Shown piece after piece: positions 16,245-24,037 of a DNA stretch of 64,000 nucleotides (position 1 is the stretch's first letter; every line of letters starts with the position of its first letter). The notes under the pieces are model-generated. The model ran no database searches. It had not been told where the DNA came from and saw only the letters and a program-made list of their open reading frames with translations. The stretch comes from Rubricella sp038526735 (lineage in GTDB: Bacteria; Pseudomonadota; Alphaproteobacteria; Rhodobacterales; Rhodobacteraceae), in NCBI GenBank assembly GCA_038526735.1, contig JBCBGM010000011.1, forward strand, positions 1 through 64,000, read 5' to 3'. Both the position numbers and the translations under genes were made by a program.

Positions 16245-17802
16245 GACCAAATACGATACCGCCGGAGAGGCCCCCGTGCTGACCGGCACCAGCGTGCCAG
16301 AGGGCACGCCGCCCGAGGGCGGCCTGGAGACTAGCCTCGGCTGTCATTCCGGCTCTGAAATGAAAAAGGCCGCCGAGATGGCGGGCAATTCCGACATGTT
16401 GGAGCAATACGCCGCCGACTATCCGCAAGGCCCGCACGACAAGCCGCAATCGATGTGCCCAGCCTTTGGCAGCCTGCGCGTCGGCCTGCGGATGCGCCGC
16501 ACGGCAACCGTGCTCTCGGGCTCGGCCTGCTGCGTCTACGGCCTGACCTTTGTTAGCCATTTCTACGGGGCGCGCCGCTCTGTCGGCTATGTGCCGTTCA
16601 ACTCCGAAAGCCTCGTCACCGGCAAACTCTTCGAAGACATCCGCGAGGCCGTCTACAAGCTCGCCGACCCTGAGCGCTACGACGCCATTGTCGTCACCAA
16701 CCTCTGCGTGCCCAGCGCCTCTGGCGTGCCGTTGCGCCTCTTGCCCGATGAGATCGACGGCGTCCGCATCATCGGCATCGACGTGCCGGGCTTTGGCGTG
16801 CCCACCCATGCCGAGGCGAAAGACATCCTCTCCGGCGCGATGCTCGCCTATGCCCGCCAAGAAGTAGAGGCCGGCCCTGTGCCGCGCCCCGTCGGTGGCA
16901 CCGAGGATCGCCCGACCGTGGCGCTTCTCGGAGAGATGTTCCCCGCCGACCCGATGATCATCGGCAAGATGCTGGAGCCAATGGGCCTTGCTGCCGGGCC
17001 AACCATGCCCTGCCGCGAATGGCGCGAGCAGTATGCCGCGCTCGACAGCGGCGCGGTCGCTGCCATCCACCCGTTCTACACCGCCACCATCCGCGAGTTT
17101 GAGCGCGCCGGTCGCCCGATCATCGGCTCTGCCCCCGTGGGCGCCGACGGTACCGCCGCTTGGCTTGAGAACGTGGGCGATGTCTTCGGCATCGCCGCTG
17201 AAAAGGTCGCCGGTGTGAAAAACGCTATGATCGGTGCCACCAAAGGCGCGCTCGCTGGCGCCCCGGTCAACGGCACGATCACGCTCTCAGGCTACGAGGG
17301 CTCAGAACTGCTCGTCGCCCGCCTGCTGATCGAGAGTGGCGCCAACATCCCCTACGTTGGCACCGCCTTGCCCAAGACCAAATGGTCCGAGGCCGATGTC
17401 GCGTGGCTTGAGGCGCGCGGCACCAAAATCAAATTCCGCGCCTCGCTTGAGGATGATTGCGCCGCGATGGAGGCGATCAAGCCCGACCTTGCCATCGGCA
17501 CCACGCCGGTCGTGCAAAAGGCCAAAGAGCTGACGATCCCCGGCCTCTACTTCACCAACCTGATCTCCGCCCGCCCCCTGATGGGCCCGGCCGGGGCCGG
17601 CTCACTGGCCGAGGTGGTGAACGCCGCCATCGCCAACAAAGAACGCTTCGACACCATGAAGGACTTCTTCGAAGGTGTGGGCGAGGGCGACACGGCGGGC
17701 GTTTGGGAAGGTGCCCCGAACGTGCAGGAAGACTTCCGCGAGAAGAACCTGCGCAAGCTCGAGAAAAAAGCCCGCGCGGCCAAAGCGGCGGAGATGATCT
17801 GA
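16237..17802 (+). CDS. bchY: Chlorophyllide a reductase subunit Y
   Basis: 521-aa NifD-like subunit. Diagnostic stretches are GTSVPEGTPPEGGLETSLGC, DKPQSMCPAFGSLRVGLRMR, TVLSGSACCVYGLTFVSHFY and LYFTNLISARPLMGPAGAGS; the cysteines hold the shared 4Fe-4S cluster. It forms the catalytic heterotetramer with BchZ. The ATG at 16237 is preferred over the one at 16225 because GGGGAG lies between them. In most clusters bchZ follows closely; here there is a 112-bp gap carrying small hairpins. Confidence 0.95.
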   Translation: MAETKYDTAGEAPVLTGTSVPEGTPPEGGLETSLGCHSGSEMKKAAEMAGNSDMLEQYAADYPQGPHDKPQSMCPAFGSLRVGLRMRRTATVLSGSACCVYGLTFVSHFYGARRSVGYVPFNSESLVTGKLFEDIREAVYKLADPERYDAIVVTNLCVPSASGVPLRLLPDEIDGVRIIGIDVPGFGVPTHAEAKDILSGAMLAYARQEVEAGPVPRPVGGTEDRPTVALLGEMFPADPMIIGKMLEPMGLAAGPTMPCREWREQYAALDSGAVAAIHPFYTATIREFERAGRPIIGSAPVGADGTAAWLENVGDVFGIAAEKVAGVKNAMIGATKGALAGAPVNGTITLSGYEGSELLVARLLIESGANIPYVGTALPKTKWSEADVAWLEARGTKIKFRASLEDDCAAMEAIKPDLAIGTTPVVQKAKELTIPGLYFTNLISARPLMGPAGAGSLAEVVNAAIANKERFDTMKDFFEGVGEGDTAGVWEGAPNVQEDFREKNLRKLEKKARAAKAAEMI

Positions 17803-17845
17803 TGCGCTTTGGTCTGTCACATCCGTCTTTTGCGCTGGCGCGCCC

Positions 17846-17890
17846 AGGGGCTCTGCCCCTCGGGTCTGCGACCCTCACCCCGGGATATTT
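17846..17890. repeat. Small REP-like hairpins in the bchY-bchZ gap
   Basis: Within the 112-bp gap are AGGGGCtctGCCCCT (17846-17860) and GGGTctgcgACCC (17862-17874), followed by CCCCGGGATATTT. The last string resembles the end of a REP-type repeat common in Rhodobacterales intergenic DNA; that identification is from memory and is tentative. A 39-codon frame also crosses it but has no family features. Confidence 0.45.
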
Positions 17891-17914
17891 CGACCTCTGC
17901 AGGGAGGGCGCGTC

Positions 17915-19384
17915 ATGCTAGTCACTGATCATGACCGCGCTGGCGGGTATTGGGGTGCTGTCTACGCCTTCACCGCGATGAAGGGCCTGCAGGTGGTCAT
18001 CGATGGCCCGGTGGGCTGCGAGAACCTGCCGGTGACCTCGGTGCTGCACTACACCGACGGGTTGCCGCCGCATGAGCTGCCCATCGTGACCACGGGTCTC
18101 GGCGAAGAAGAGCTGGGCCGCGAGGGCACCGAAGGCGCGATGAAGCGCGCCTGGGGTACGCTCGATCCGGCGCTGCCGGCGGTGGTTGTCACCGGCTCGA
18201 TTGCCGAGATGATCGGCGGCGGTGTCACCCCGCAGGGCACCAACATTCAACGCTTCCTGCCGCGCACCATCGATGAGGACCAGTGGCAATGCGCCGACCG
18301 CGCGATGACCTGGGGCTTTACCGAGTTTGGCATGACCAAGGGCCGGATGCCGAAAGAGCGTAAGCGCCCCGAGGGAGCCAAGCCCCGCGTCAACCTCCTT
18401 GGGCCGATGTATGGCACGTTCAACATGCCCTCAGACCTCGCCGAGATCCGCCGCCTCGTTGAGGGGATCGGCGCCGAGGTCAACATGGTCTGGCCCTTGG
18501 GCAGCCATATCGCTGACGCTGCCCGCCTTGTGGATGCCGACGCCAATATCGTGATGTACCGCGAGTTTGGCCGCGGCCTCGCAGAGCTTCTCGACAAGCC
18601 CTACTTCCAGGCACCCATCGGTATCGACAGCACCACCAAGTTCCTCCGAGCGCTTGGCGAGAGCCTTGGCCTCGACCCCGAGCCGTTCATCCAGCGCGAG
18701 AAGCATTCGACCATCAAACCGGTCTGGGATCTCTGGCGCTCTGTCACGCAAGACTTCTTCGCCACCGCCTCTTTCGCCGTGGTTGCGAACGAGACCTATG
18801 CCCGTGGCATCCGCCATTACATGGAGAGCGATCTGGGCCTGCCCTGTGCTTTTGCCGTGGCGCGGGTGAAGGGCAAAAAGACCGACAACGACGAAGTGCG
18901 CGCGCTCATGCACACCAAGCGCCCGCTCATCGTCATGGGGTCGATCAACGAAAAGATGTACATGGCCGAGATGAAGGCCGGGCACGGGCCTCAGCCCGCG
19001 TTTATCCCGGCGAGCTTTCCGGGGGCGGCCATCCGGCGGCACACCGGCACGCCCTTCATGGGCTACGCCGGGGCGACCTACCTCTTGCAAGAGGTCTGCA
19101 ACGGGCTCTTTGATGCGCTCTTCCACATCCTGCCCTTGGGCAGCGAGATGGATGCCGCCGAGGCCACGCCCACGACCCTGCGCCAAGACCTGCCCTGGGA
19201 TCAGGAAGCTCAAGACGCCCTCGATGAGATCGTCGCCACGCACCCCATTCTCACCCGCATCTCAGCCGCCAAATCCCTGCGCGACGCCGCAGAGAAGGCC
19301 GCCCTCGATGCCGGGGATGAGACTGTAACCCTCAGAGCTGTGGATCAACTGCGGCCGAAAACCCCGACAGGAGAAGCCCCATGA
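17915..19384 (+). CDS. bchZ: Chlorophyllide a reductase subunit Z
   Basis: 489-aa NifK-like subunit. The N terminus MLVTDHDRAGGYWGAVYAFT, the cluster ligand region GPVGCENLPVTSVLHYTDG and GSIAEMIGGGVTPQGTNI are typical. The C-terminal domain GSEMDAAEATPT continues to 489 residues, a normal size. With BchY it reduces the C7-C8 bond of chlorophyllide a to give the bacteriochlorin ring. The ATG at 17915 has AGGGAGGG upstream. Its stop overlaps the pufQ ATG; in related bacteria the puf promoter lies inside the end of bchZ. Confidence 0.95.
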   Translation: MLVTDHDRAGGYWGAVYAFTAMKGLQVVIDGPVGCENLPVTSVLHYTDGLPPHELPIVTTGLGEEELGREGTEGAMKRAWGTLDPALPAVVVTGSIAEMIGGGVTPQGTNIQRFLPRTIDEDQWQCADRAMTWGFTEFGMTKGRMPKERKRPEGAKPRVNLLGPMYGTFNMPSDLAEIRRLVEGIGAEVNMVWPLGSHIADAARLVDADANIVMYREFGRGLAELLDKPYFQAPIGIDSTTKFLRALGESLGLDPEPFIQREKHSTIKPVWDLWRSVTQDFFATASFAVVANETYARGIRHYMESDLGLPCAFAVARVKGKKTDNDEVRALMHTKRPLIVMGSINEKMYMAEMKAGHGPQPAFIPASFPGAAIRRHTGTPFMGYAGATYLLQEVCNGLFDALFHILPLGSEMDAAEATPTTLRQDLPWDQEAQDALDEIVATHPILTRISAAKSLRDAAEKAALDAGDETVTLRAVDQLRPKTPTGEAP

Positions 19385-19632
19385 GTTCTCTCGACCATGA
19401 TGCCTTCGCTCATGCCACACCCGCCCAAGAGCGGCGGCACCGGCAGTGGGAAAGCGTCGAATACCGCTGCTACTTCACAGCGATCTTCGTTGTTTCGTTG
19501 CCCATCGCAACGATCAAGTCCCTCTCCCCGCAGCGCCCTGGCCCCTTCGGCACGAAGGCAGAGCGGCGCGGTGTTTGGGGCGAAGCCAAGCGGATGGCCC
19601 ACACCATCACGCCAATGATTTTCTCGGTCTGA
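19381..19632 (+). CDS. pufQ: PufQ, bacteriochlorophyll/LH assembly protein
   Basis: 83-aa PufQ. The conserved part is HRQWESVEYRCYFTAIFVVS-LPIATI, one membrane span of about 20 residues, then a basic tail with GVWGEAKRMAHTITPMIFSV. PufQ is thought to carry bacteriochlorophyll intermediates or help their delivery to the complexes. It overlaps bchZ (ATGA) and is followed by a 131-bp untranslated segment before pufB, where the stable puf mRNA segment usually begins. Confidence 0.9.
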   Translation: MSSLDHDAFAHATPAQERRHRQWESVEYRCYFTAIFVVSLPIATIKSLSPQRPGPFGTKAERRGVWGEAKRMAHTITPMIFSV

Positions 19633-19763
19633 TGCGCGCGTGACGCAGCTGACCGAACACCAGTTTTCCATCGGCTATGCCCGGTGGGGAATAGGCGGGG
19701 CGGTTCCCGTCAATCCCGGCCGCGGGGAATTCTGCGGCGCTGACTCTATACGGAGAACAGCAA

Positions 19764-19910
19764 ATGTCTGACAGCAGTCTGTCGTTCACCGGGCTCACAG
19801 ATGAGCAAGCACAAGAGTTGCACAGCGTCTATGTCAGCGGACTGAACTTGTTCGCAGGCGTGGCCATCGTTGCACACCTTCTCGTGTTCATCTGGCGCCC
19901 TTGGTTCTAA
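19764..19910 (+). CDS. pufB: LH1 antenna beta subunit PufB
   Basis: 48-aa single-span antenna protein. The order is a polar N terminus with LTDEQAQELHSVYVSGLNLF, the membrane span FAGVAIVAHLLVFIWRPWF, and the conserved His (in VAHLLVF) that ligates bacteriochlorophyll B875. The terminal WRPWF is typical of LH1 beta. The ribosome site is CGGAGAAC. It is 15 bp from pufA. Confidence 0.95.
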   Translation: MSDSSLSFTGLTDEQAQELHSVYVSGLNLFAGVAIVAHLLVFIWRPWF

Positions 19911-19925
19911 AAGGAGATAAGAAAT

Positions 19926-20081
19926 ATGGGACTCGATAAGTTCTACAAGATCTGGCTCGTCTTCGATCCACGTCGTGTTTTCGTTGCACAGGGCATCTTT
20001 TTGTTCCTGCTCGCCGCGATGATCCACTTGGTGCTCTTGAGCACCGATCACTACAACTGGTTTGCGCTCGCCGCGATGTAA
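19926..20081 (+). CDS. pufA: LH1 antenna alpha subunit PufA
   Basis: 51-aa single-span antenna protein. KFYKIWLVFDPRRVFVAQGI is the standard alpha start; the membrane span follows with AAMIHLVLLST, whose His binds bacteriochlorophyll, then the LH1-specific NWF near the C terminus. A strong AAGGAGATAAG ribosome site lies before the ATG. With PufB it forms the LH1 ring around the reaction centre. Confidence 0.95.
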   Translation: MGLDKFYKIWLVFDPRRVFVAQGIFLFLLAAMIHLVLLSTDHYNWFALAAM

Positions 20082-20110
20082 ATCGCTGCGGTCTTAGACA
20101 GTTGTACCGT

Positions 20111-20143
20111 CGTGGGCGGGGGAGTGCTCCCCCTCCGCCCACG
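20111..20143 (+). promoter_or_regulatory. pufA-pufL intercistronic hairpin
   Basis: A GC-rich stem between pufA and pufL: CGTGGGCGG...GGGAG pairs with CTCCC...CCGCCCACG across a 4-base loop, with one small bulge. No T-run follows. The position matches the hairpin that, in Rhodobacter, protects the 3' end of the pufBA mRNA and so gives more antenna than reaction-centre protein. Same function here is inferred. Confidence 0.75.
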
Positions 20144-20215
20144 GCACCTCACAACGCATTCGGCCGAAGTGCCCCTCGCCGGGCCTGACGCCGCTCGAAC
20201 GCGGAGAGACCAAAA

Positions 20216-21046
20216 ATGGCCTTGCTCAGTTTTGAGAAAAAATATCGCGTCCGCGGCGGGACGCTCGTAGGCGGGGACTTGTTCGACTTCTGGGTCGGGC
20301 CGTTCTACGTCGGTTTCTTCGGTGTCACGACGATCTTCTTCGCGGCGCTGGGAACACTCTTGATCCTCTGGGGTGCCGCCCTCGGAGACACCTGGAACCC
20401 CTGGCTGATTTCCATCAATCCGCCGGATTACTCCTATGGCCTCTCGATGGCGCCATTGGCGGAGGGCGGTCTGTGGCAGATCATTACGATCTGTGCGCAT
20501 GGTGCCTTCATCTCATGGTTGCTGCGCGAGGTTGAGATCTGCCGCAAGCTCGGCATGGGGTATCACGTTCCCTTCGCATTTGGCGTGGCGATCTTCGCCT
20601 ATACAACGCTGAACGTGATCCGCCCGATCCTGATGGGTGCTTGGGGCCACGCCTTCCCGTATGGGATCTGGTCACACCTCGATTGGGTCAACAACGTGGG
20701 CTACGCCTACGGCAACTTCCACTACAATCCGGCGCATATGATCGCGGTGACGTTCTTCTTCACCACGACCCTCGCGCTCGCGCTGCACGGCGCACTGGTG
20801 CTCTCGGCCACCAACCCCGGCAAGGGCGTTGAGGTCAAAACACCGGACCACGAAGACACCTACTTCCGCGATTTCATCGGGTACTCGGTCGGCACCCTCG
20901 GGATCCACCGCGTGGGCCTGGTGCTTGCACTGAACGCTGGCTTCTGGTCGGCCGTCTGCATCGTGATCTCCGGCACCATCTGGTTCGATGTCTGGATCGC
21001 GTGGTGGGATTGGTACGCGCTACTGCCCTGGTGGGCTGACCTCTAA
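20216..21046 (+). CDS. pufL: Photosynthetic reaction centre L subunit
   Basis: 276-aa five-span L subunit. The N terminus ALLSFEKKYRVRGGTLVGGD-LFDFWVGPFYVGFFG, the special-pair region WGHAFPYGIWSHLDWVNNVG and NPAHMIAVTFFFTTTLALAL are conserved, including the His ligands to bacteriochlorophyll and the non-haem iron. It carries the active electron branch to QA. It lies 134 bp after pufA and 14 bp before pufM. Confidence 0.97.
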   Translation: MALLSFEKKYRVRGGTLVGGDLFDFWVGPFYVGFFGVTTIFFAALGTLLILWGAALGDTWNPWLISINPPDYSYGLSMAPLAEGGLWQIITICAHGAFISWLLREVEICRKLGMGYHVPFAFGVAIFAYTTLNVIRPILMGAWGHAFPYGIWSHLDWVNNVGYAYGNFHYNPAHMIAVTFFFTTTLALALHGALVLSATNPGKGVEVKTPDHEDTYFRDFIGYSVGTLGIHRVGLVLALNAGFWSAVCIVISGTIWFDVWIAWWDWYALLPWWADL

Positions 21047-21060
21047 GGGAGAAGAGAGAC

Positions 21061-21999
21061 ATGGAATACCAAAACATCTTCACCCAAGTTCAAGTCCGAG
21101 GTCCTGCCGAAATGGGCATGGTCGAGGACGTGGACATGGACATGCGGACCACCGGCGCCAGCTTCAATCGTTGGATTGGCGCTATCGGCAACGCCCAGCT
21201 CGGCCCCATCTATCTGGGCTGGTTCGGCATCACCTCGCTGGCCACCGGCTTTCTGTGGTTCTTCATCGTCGGCATGAACTTCTGGTTCCAGGCAGGCTTC
21301 AACCCGGCGATCTTCGTGCGCGACCTCTTCTGGCTCTCGCTCGATCCTCCGGGCCCTGAATACGGCCTCGGCTTTGCCCCCCTGATGGAGGGCGGCTGGT
21401 GGCTGATTTCGAGCTTCTTCTTGCTCGTCTCGGTCATCTGCTGGTGGATCCGCTCGTATCTGCGCGCTGAAGCACTGGGCATGGGCAAGCACGTCTCTTG
21501 GGCGTTTGCCTCTGCGATCTGGCTGTTCCTGGTGCTGGGCCTCATTCGCCCCGTGCTGATGGGCAGCTGGTCAGAAGCGGTGCCTTACGGCGTGTTCACC
21601 CACCTCGACTGGACCAACAACTTCTCCATCATCTACGGCAACCTGTTCTACAATCCGTTCCATGCGCTCTCGATCGTGTTCCTCTATGGCTCCACGCTCC
21701 TGTTCGCGATGCACGGTGCGACGATCCTGGCTGTGACCCGCCTCGGCGGCGACCGGGAGATTGAGCAGATCATCGACCGTGGCACGGCATCCGAGCGGGC
21801 TGGCCTGTTCTGGCGCTGGACCATGGGCTTTAACGCCACGATGGAGGGCATTCACCGCTGGGCCTGGTGGTTCGCAGTTCTGACGACGCTCACGGGCGGC
21901 ATCGGGATCTTGTTGACCGGTACCGTGGTGGAAGACTGGCGCGGTTGGGCTATTGATCATGGCTACGCCACGGTCGAAATCTACCCGCTGGGCGGCTGA
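21061..21999 (+). CDS. pufM: Photosynthetic reaction centre M subunit
   Basis: 312-aa five-span M subunit. MEYQNIFTQVQVRGPAEMG, the paired motif SEAVPYGVFTHLDWTNNFS, and FYNPFHALSIVFLYGSTLLF are standard PufM. NATMEGIHRWAWWFAVLTTL includes the iron His and the QA pocket Trp. The C terminus stops near residue 312 with no long extension. The small downstream gene is PufX-like rather than a tetrahaem cytochrome. AAGGGAGAAGAG precedes the ATG. Confidence 0.97.
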   Translation: MEYQNIFTQVQVRGPAEMGMVEDVDMDMRTTGASFNRWIGAIGNAQLGPIYLGWFGITSLATGFLWFFIVGMNFWFQAGFNPAIFVRDLFWLSLDPPGPEYGLGFAPLMEGGWWLISSFFLLVSVICWWIRSYLRAEALGMGKHVSWAFASAIWLFLVLGLIRPVLMGSWSEAVPYGVFTHLDWTNNFSIIYGNLFYNPFHALSIVFLYGSTLLFAMHGATILAVTRLGGDREIEQIIDRGTASERAGLFWRWTMGFNATMEGIHRWAWWFAVLTTLTGGIGILLTGTVVEDWRGWAIDHGYATVEIYPLGG

Positions 22000-22017
22000 T
22001 CCGAGGAGAACAAAGCA

Positions 22018-22212
22018 ATGAGTGACATCAAGACCAGCTACACCCGTGACGAGATTGCCCAACTGATGCTGAAAGGCGGGCTCTACGGTCTCATCGCGGT
22101 CAGCATCCCGATCGTCTTCATGATCGTGATCTGGATCATCGGTGGCTTTCTGCCCGCAGAAGCCCGCAGCGAGGTTTCCTCCCTGCTGACGATGCTGCCA
22201 ACGCTGGCCTAA
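22018..22212 (+). CDS. pufX: PufX-like single-span protein at the end of the puf operon
   Basis: 64-aa protein 18 bp after pufM with its own GAGGAGAAC site. It has a polar N terminus with AQLMLKGGLYG, one long membrane span (about residues 22-43), then GGFLPAEARSE. Rhodobacter PufX has the same plan: QMMKGAG before the span and LP plus a short polar tail after it. PufX opens the LH1 ring for quinone exchange. Sequence similarity is low, as is usual for PufX. No pufC follows: a terminator hairpin comes 27 bp after the stop. The name rests on position, size and these short motifs. Confidence 0.68.
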   Translation: MSDIKTSYTRDEIAQLMLKGGLYGLIAVSIPIVFMIVIWIIGGFLPAEARSEVSSLLTMLPTLA

Positions 22213-22238
22213 CCCAGCCCACGCAGAGCAAAACGAAG

Positions 22239-22264
22239 CGCCGGAGCGAGAGCTCCGGCGTTTT
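22239..22264 (+). terminator. puf operon terminator
   Basis: Perfect 9-bp stem CGCCGGAGC-gaga-GCTCCGGCG followed by TTTT, 27 bp after the pufX-like stop. This is a typical intrinsic terminator and ends the bchCXYZ-puf superoperon. Confidence 0.88.
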
Positions 22265-22298
22265 GGTGTTTGGAGGGAGGGGAATGGCCTAAACTCCG

Positions 22299-22440
22299 CC
22301 CCAGTCCTGATCCGGGGTCTCGAAGATACTGGCGGAACACCCCTGCGCGGAGCAAGGGCGAAGCCCGCCGCGCGCGCCAGACTGACCGAAAGGTCTGGCA
22401 TGCGCTGTGTTCTGGTAAGCTCAACGAGGTCCCGGCTTAG
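22299..22440 (+). repeat. Palindromic intergenic repeat, shortened copy C1
   Basis: Starts with CCCCAGTcctgaTCCGGGG and contains CGCGCCAGACtgaccgaaaGGTCTGGC, then jumps to CTCAACGAGGTCCCGGCTTA. About 100 bp of the middle present in copies A, B and C2 is missing. Confidence 0.75.
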
Positions 22441-22455
22441 CGCAGGGACGTGCTT

Positions 22456-22609
22456 CAGCCGGAGGCGACCAGCCTCCGGCCACGCCCTCCCTCCCGTATG
22501 GGAGGGCGTATTTGCGACGTTTCCCATCAATCGGAGCGCATGCAGTGAAGAGAGATAAACCGCGATGCGCTCCCCTCACGAAACGCCCACCCGAGGGAGG
22601 GCGTGGCCT
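22456..22609 (+). repeat. REPIN-like 154-bp element, copy 2
   Basis: Same length and order as the copy at 4733-4886: CCGGAGGCgaccaGCCTCCGG, then perfect 16-bp inverted arms GGCCACGCCCTCCCTC (22478-22493) and its complement (22593-22608). The arms differ from copy 1 by one base, and both arms changed together. A left-half fragment lies at 25431-25483. Confidence 0.82.
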
Positions 22610-22665
22610 ACCCGAACGCAGCGCTCATCAAGGTCCCGTCACAAGGCCGGAACGGGGACGCAACG

Positions 22666-22903
22666 CCCCGGACATGATCCAGGGCCTAGCTGGTCTTGAA
22701 GGAACGCCCTCGCGCGGAACAAGGGCAAAGTCCACGACGCGCGCCAGACCGACCGTCAGGTCTGGCGCATTTGGAGAGCGACGTGTGGGTCCATCGCGAG
22801 TGCGGTTTTGCGGGAATAAATCGCGTTGATCGCAACGCCGCTGCACCAAACCTCGGTCTGGCGCGCACTGTGTTCAGCAGCGCTCATCGAGGTCCCGGCA
22901 CAA
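22666..22903 (+). repeat. Palindromic intergenic repeat, full copy C2 (238 bp)
   Basis: CCCCGGAcatgaTCCAGGG, hairpin CGCCAGACCgaccgtcaGGTCTGGCG, variable middle with AATAAATCGCG, second GGTCTGGCGCGC box, and end TCATCGAGGTCCCGGCACAA. Matches copies A and B module for module. Confidence 0.83.
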
Positions 22904-22967
22904 GCCCGGCACGGGTTATCCCCGCCCCGGACCTGACCCGGGGCCTCACAGACCAAACCCCTGCATC

Positions 22968-23348
22968 TCACCCCATCGGCATCGGCTCGTTGTAGAACTC
23001 TTCGCGTACGATCTTTCCGTCGGCGACCGTGTAGATCGCGACCTCGTTCATGTCGAAGGTCTCTCCGCTGGCCTTGTCCTTCCCCTGCACAGAAAAGCGC
23101 ACCGCGAAGCGATCCGGCATATGCACGAACGGGCCGACCACATCGCCGCCCGTCACCTCAAAGGCGGAATCCCACCAGTCATGCTTGCCGGTGATGCCCT
23201 CTTTGCCCACCGTCTCTTGCGGGCGGCCACCAAACGGCAGTGCCTCGACCGAGGCGGCGTTGTCGGCATACAGCGTGTCCAACGCCTCCCGCTCGGTGCC
23301 ATTGCGGCAATGCGCGACGAGGGCGTTTGCTATCTCAACCAGATCCAT
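22968..23348 (-). CDS. SnoaL-like / nuclear transport factor 2-fold protein
   Basis: 126-aa protein with the NTF2-like cone fold pattern: N-terminal helix LVEIANALVAHCRNGTEREA, LDTLYADNAASVEA and the C-terminal strand pair FDMNEVAIYTVADGKIVREE. Small SnoaL-like proteins of this size are either isomerase/cyclase-type enzymes or binding proteins; the substrate cannot be told. It is one of three genes without a pigment role that split the photosynthesis cluster. Confidence 0.75.
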   Translation of the reverse strand: MDLVEIANALVAHCRNGTEREALDTLYADNAASVEALPFGGRPQETVGKEGITGKHDWWDSAFEVTGGDVVGPFVHMPDRFAVRFSVQGKDKASGETFDMNEVAIYTVADGKIVREEFYNEPMPMG

Positions 23349-23417
23349 GTGTTCCTCCTTTGTTCCATTGTGCAGCTACCCCGAATCCCGAGTCGTATAA
23401 AGCGACAATTCAATGAA

Positions 23418-23444
23418 AAAGCCCCGCAACGAAGGCGGGGCTTT
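23418..23444 (-). terminator. Terminator of the peroxiredoxin gene
   Basis: AAAGCCCCGC and GCGGGGCTTT form a perfect 10-bp stem around a 7-base loop. On the minus strand the stem is followed by a T-run. It lies 23 bp after the stop of the leftward peroxiredoxin gene. Confidence 0.85.
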
Positions 23445-23467
23445 GTAATCATTCAAAGAATCTCGCC

Positions 23468-23956
23468 CTAGAGCGCCTCAAGAACCGCCTCGCCGGCGGA
23501 GAGATCACAGACCCCAGGATTATCCTCGACGTTGATCATCGTGATCTTGCCGCTCTCCACGACCATCGCATAGCGCAGCGAGCGGTCGATCAGGTTCAGC
23601 GGCTCCGCGGTAAAGCTCATCCCCGCACCCTTGGAAAACGCGCCGCCAATATCCGCCAGCATCGTGATACCCGCCGCATCCCCACCGAGGCTGTCGCCCC
23701 AGGCCTTCAGCGTGAAGACGTCGTTGTTCGAGAGGCAGTAAATCGCCTCCACGCCCTTTTCGCGCAGCGCATCCGCCGTGCGCACGAAGCTCGGAAAATG
23801 CGCGGTGGAGCAGGTGCCGGTATAGGCCCCCGGCAGCGCAAAGATCACCGCTTTGCCAAGTGCTGCAATATCCGCACTGCTCAGCGTGCCGGGCCCCTCC
23901 GCCCCCATGGTGCCAAAAGTTGCCTCGGGCAGTGTGTCCCCAACGTTGAATGCCAT
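23468..23956 (-). CDS. Peroxiredoxin (Prx5 / type II AhpC-TSA family)
   Basis: 162-aa peroxiredoxin. The peroxidatic Cys is C49 in LPGAYTGTCSTAHFPSF, close to the Prx5 motif PGAFTPTCS. A second Cys lies in NPGVCDLSAGE near the C terminus. It reduces hydrogen peroxide and alkyl hydroperoxides with thioredoxin or glutaredoxin. The ATG at 23956 has GGAAAGGA seven bases upstream; an upstream in-frame start at 24001 has no such site. It is divergent from the ferredoxin reductase gene. Confidence 0.92.
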   Translation of the reverse strand: MAFNVGDTLPEATFGTMGAEGPGTLSSADIAALGKAVIFALPGAYTGTCSTAHFPSFVRTADALREKGVEAIYCLSNNDVFTLKAWGDSLGGDAAGITMLADIGGAFSKGAGMSFTAEPLNLIDRSLRYAMVVESGKITMINVEDNPGVCDLSAGEAVLEAL

Positions 23957-24037
23957 GGTGTTTTCCTTTCCGGCGCGCCGTTGCATGTGTCGCGCGAGCA
24001 TATAGTTTCACCCAGCAGTCGGGCGAGGGAGAAAAGC

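Larger units (their letters stand above)
22213..22967. other. Repeat-filled gap after the puf operon
   Basis: About 755 bp without a credible gene. It holds the puf terminator, a shortened palindromic repeat (22299-22440), a REPIN-like element (22456-22609) and a full palindromic repeat (22666-22903), then another CCCCGGAcctgacCCGGGG palindrome near 22928-22946. The open frames here cross several repeat modules and have no family features. Confidence 0.8.

Noticed and set aside
17802..17921. A 39-codon frame between bchY and bchZ
   Set aside because: It is composed of the hairpin-rich gap, has no family features and no clear ribosome site; more likely repeat DNA than a gene.
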